Part shown: positions 4,678 to 5,610 of the stretch, in pieces
Layout: each line of letters starts with the position of its first letter
Position numbering within the stretch: the stretch's first letter is position 1
DNA from: an uncultured Micrococcales bacterium
Lineage (GTDB): Bacteria; Actinomycetota; Actinomycetes; Actinomycetales; Microbacteriaceae
Length of the DNA stretch: 5,610 nucleotides
Direction: 5' to 3'
NCBI GenBank assembly: GCA_913056225.1
Contig: CAJXMQ010000065.1
Coordinates: 1 to 5,610 of the forward strand
Notes under the pieces: model-generated
The model's input: the letters and a program-made list of their open reading frames with translations, nothing else
What the model was told of the DNA's origin: nothing
Database searches by the model: none
Position numbers and translations under genes: made by a program

Positions 4678-5610
4678 TTACTCTCCCGCGTGACGGGCAC
4701 GCTTGGTTGCTCGCTCCAATTTGTTGGCTTCGCGCCTTTCAATCCTTTGCTCTCTCCTCATTTGGCGACCTTCAATCAGCCAGTAGAGGACTGGAACCAG
4801 TATCAATGTCAAAATCGTAGAGGAGAACAAACCACCGATTACAACTACCGCAAGTGGTTGTGAAATGAATCCGCTTCCTCCGGTGACACCCAAAGCCAGT
4901 GGAGTGAGGGCAAAGATGGTTGCAAACGCTGTCATCAAAATTGGCCTCAGTCGCTGACGGGAACCATCCATCATGGCGTCTTTAACGCTTCTGCCCTGCT
5001 CTCGGTATTGGTTGATTAGGTCAATCAAGACAATTGCATTTGTGACCACGATTCCAGTCAGCAATAGCAATCCAATCAATGAAGGAACAGCAAGGGCGAT
5101 GTCTGTTATCAGCAGCATCACGAATGCTCCGGTTGCTGCAAACGGAATGCTAATCAACAGAATCAAAGGCTGAATTAAGGATCCAAATGTTGCAACCAGC
5201 ACGATGTAAATAATTGCAATTGCCGCCAGCAGCGCAAGGCCCAATTGAGTGAAGCTCTCGGCCTGATCGGCAGCAACACCGCCAACAATTGCCTCGGTGG
5301 CAGCGGGCAATTGAACCTCGTCTAAGGCTTCAGTGATTTGTTCAGTCACGGCTCCAAGGTCATCAAAGTTAGATGCGATCGAAACTGTTGCCGTCCTGTC
5401 GCCCAAAGCACTGGTTATGGTTCTGGGTTTCAACACCTCTTCGATGTCAGCGATTGTGCTTAGCTGAACCGGCCCGGTCGCAGCTGGAATCAGAATCTGT
5501 TCAACTTGTCCAATGGTTTCAGGAATCTGTTGGTTAGCAATAAAGATGTCAACATCTTTACCTTCCAGGTTCAACGCCCCTATCGGCTGTGGTCTTAGTT
5601 GCTGGCTAAC
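4678..5610 (-). CDS. RND-family efflux permease (AcrB/SwrC-like HAE1 type), C-terminal part
   Basis: The frame is open from the window edge, leaving about 310 codons of a protein normally over 1,000 aa. Members are proton-driven inner-membrane exporters of drugs, lipids or surfactants. The visible part starts in the second large extracytoplasmic loop (LSTIADIEEVLKPRTITS, then AIVGGVAADQAESF). Five membrane segments follow, probably TM8-TM12, at visible residues of about 122-141, 146-168, 174-199, 223-242 and 252-279. Family signatures are TFGSLIQPLILLISIPFA, GIVVTNAIVLIDLINQY and RQRLRPILMTAFATIFALTPLALG. The TM10 position that is Lys in AcrB (KNAI) is Thr here (TNAI); Gram-positive relatives usually have NNAI. 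A tail of about 30 residues is rich in Arg, Lys and Glu and should be cytoplasmic. The substrate cannot be inferred. A TTG at 5574 is internal and not a start. Confidence 0.9.
   Translation of the reverse strand, partial: VSQQLRPQPIGALNLEGKDVDIFIANQQIPETIGQVEQILIPAATGPVQLSTIADIEEVLKPRTITSALGDRTATVSIASNFDDLGAVTEQITEALDEVQLPAATEAIVGGVAADQAESFTQLGLALLAAIAIIYIVLVATFGSLIQPLILLISIPFAATGAFVMLLITDIALAVPSLIGLLLLTGIVVTNAIVLIDLINQYREQGRSVKDAMMDGSRQRLRPILMTAFATIFALTPLALGVTGGSGFISQPLAVVVIGGLFSSTILTLILVPVLYWLIEGRQMRREQRIERREANKLERATKRARHAGE
4681..4687 (-). promoter_or_regulatory. Ribosome binding site of orn
   Basis: GGGAGAG on the minus strand lies 6 nt before the orn ATG and within the last codons of the upstream RND gene. 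It fixes the orn start at 4674. Confidence 0.6.

Noticed and set aside
4207..4693. Two plus-strand open frames opposite orn
   Set aside because: Both lie entirely across the conserved Orn active-site codons or its start. They have no recognisable protein features.
1..5610. CRISPR array, insertion sequence, phage remnant, toxin-antitoxin pair or other hidden system
   Set aside because: Almost every base lies within recognisable housekeeping genes. No spaced direct repeats, terminal inverted repeats, transposase or integrase motifs were seen on either strand.

Overview
The window looks like ordinary core chromosome from a small-genome, moderate-GC (about half G+C by eye) actinobacterium. The LigA, GatB and tRNA-His sequences are of actinobacterial type. 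The GatB N-terminus (MAKAELMDFDEA) and the ligA-gatCAB order resemble Microbacteriaceae, possibly a freshwater Luna-type lineage. The taxonomic call is an inference from remembered family sequences, not from a search.

Layout. The plus strand (1-3961) carries the 3' part of ligA (NAD-dependent DNA ligase) and then the complete gatC, gatA and gatB. The gaps are short: 39 nt, 6 nt (or none, depending on the gatA start), and a 1-nt stop/start overlap, so these four probably form one transcription unit. The minus strand (5610-3968) reads in the opposite direction. It carries the 3' part of an RND-family efflux permease, then orn (oligoribonuclease) 3 nt further on, then tRNA-His(GUG) 27 nt after orn. 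The two units converge with only 6 bp between the gatB stop and the tRNA 3' CCA end. No stretch longer than 40 bp lacks a gene.

How the genes work together. GatC, GatA and GatB form the amidotransferase that converts Glu-tRNA(Gln), and possibly Asp-tRNA(Asn), to the correct amidated form. GatA releases ammonia from glutamine, GatB phosphorylates and amidates the misacylated tRNA, and GatC holds the two together. LigA and Orn are housekeeping enzymes of DNA joining and terminal RNA decay. The RND permease is the only accessory-type gene, and it is cut by the window edge.

I found no mobile element, CRISPR array or new system. The points worth a second look are small: the gatA start codon, an unusual Phe next to the GatA catalytic serine, a likely extended -10 promoter for tRNA-His inside the end of orn, a leader hairpin in front of that tRNA, and the very tight convergent junction.
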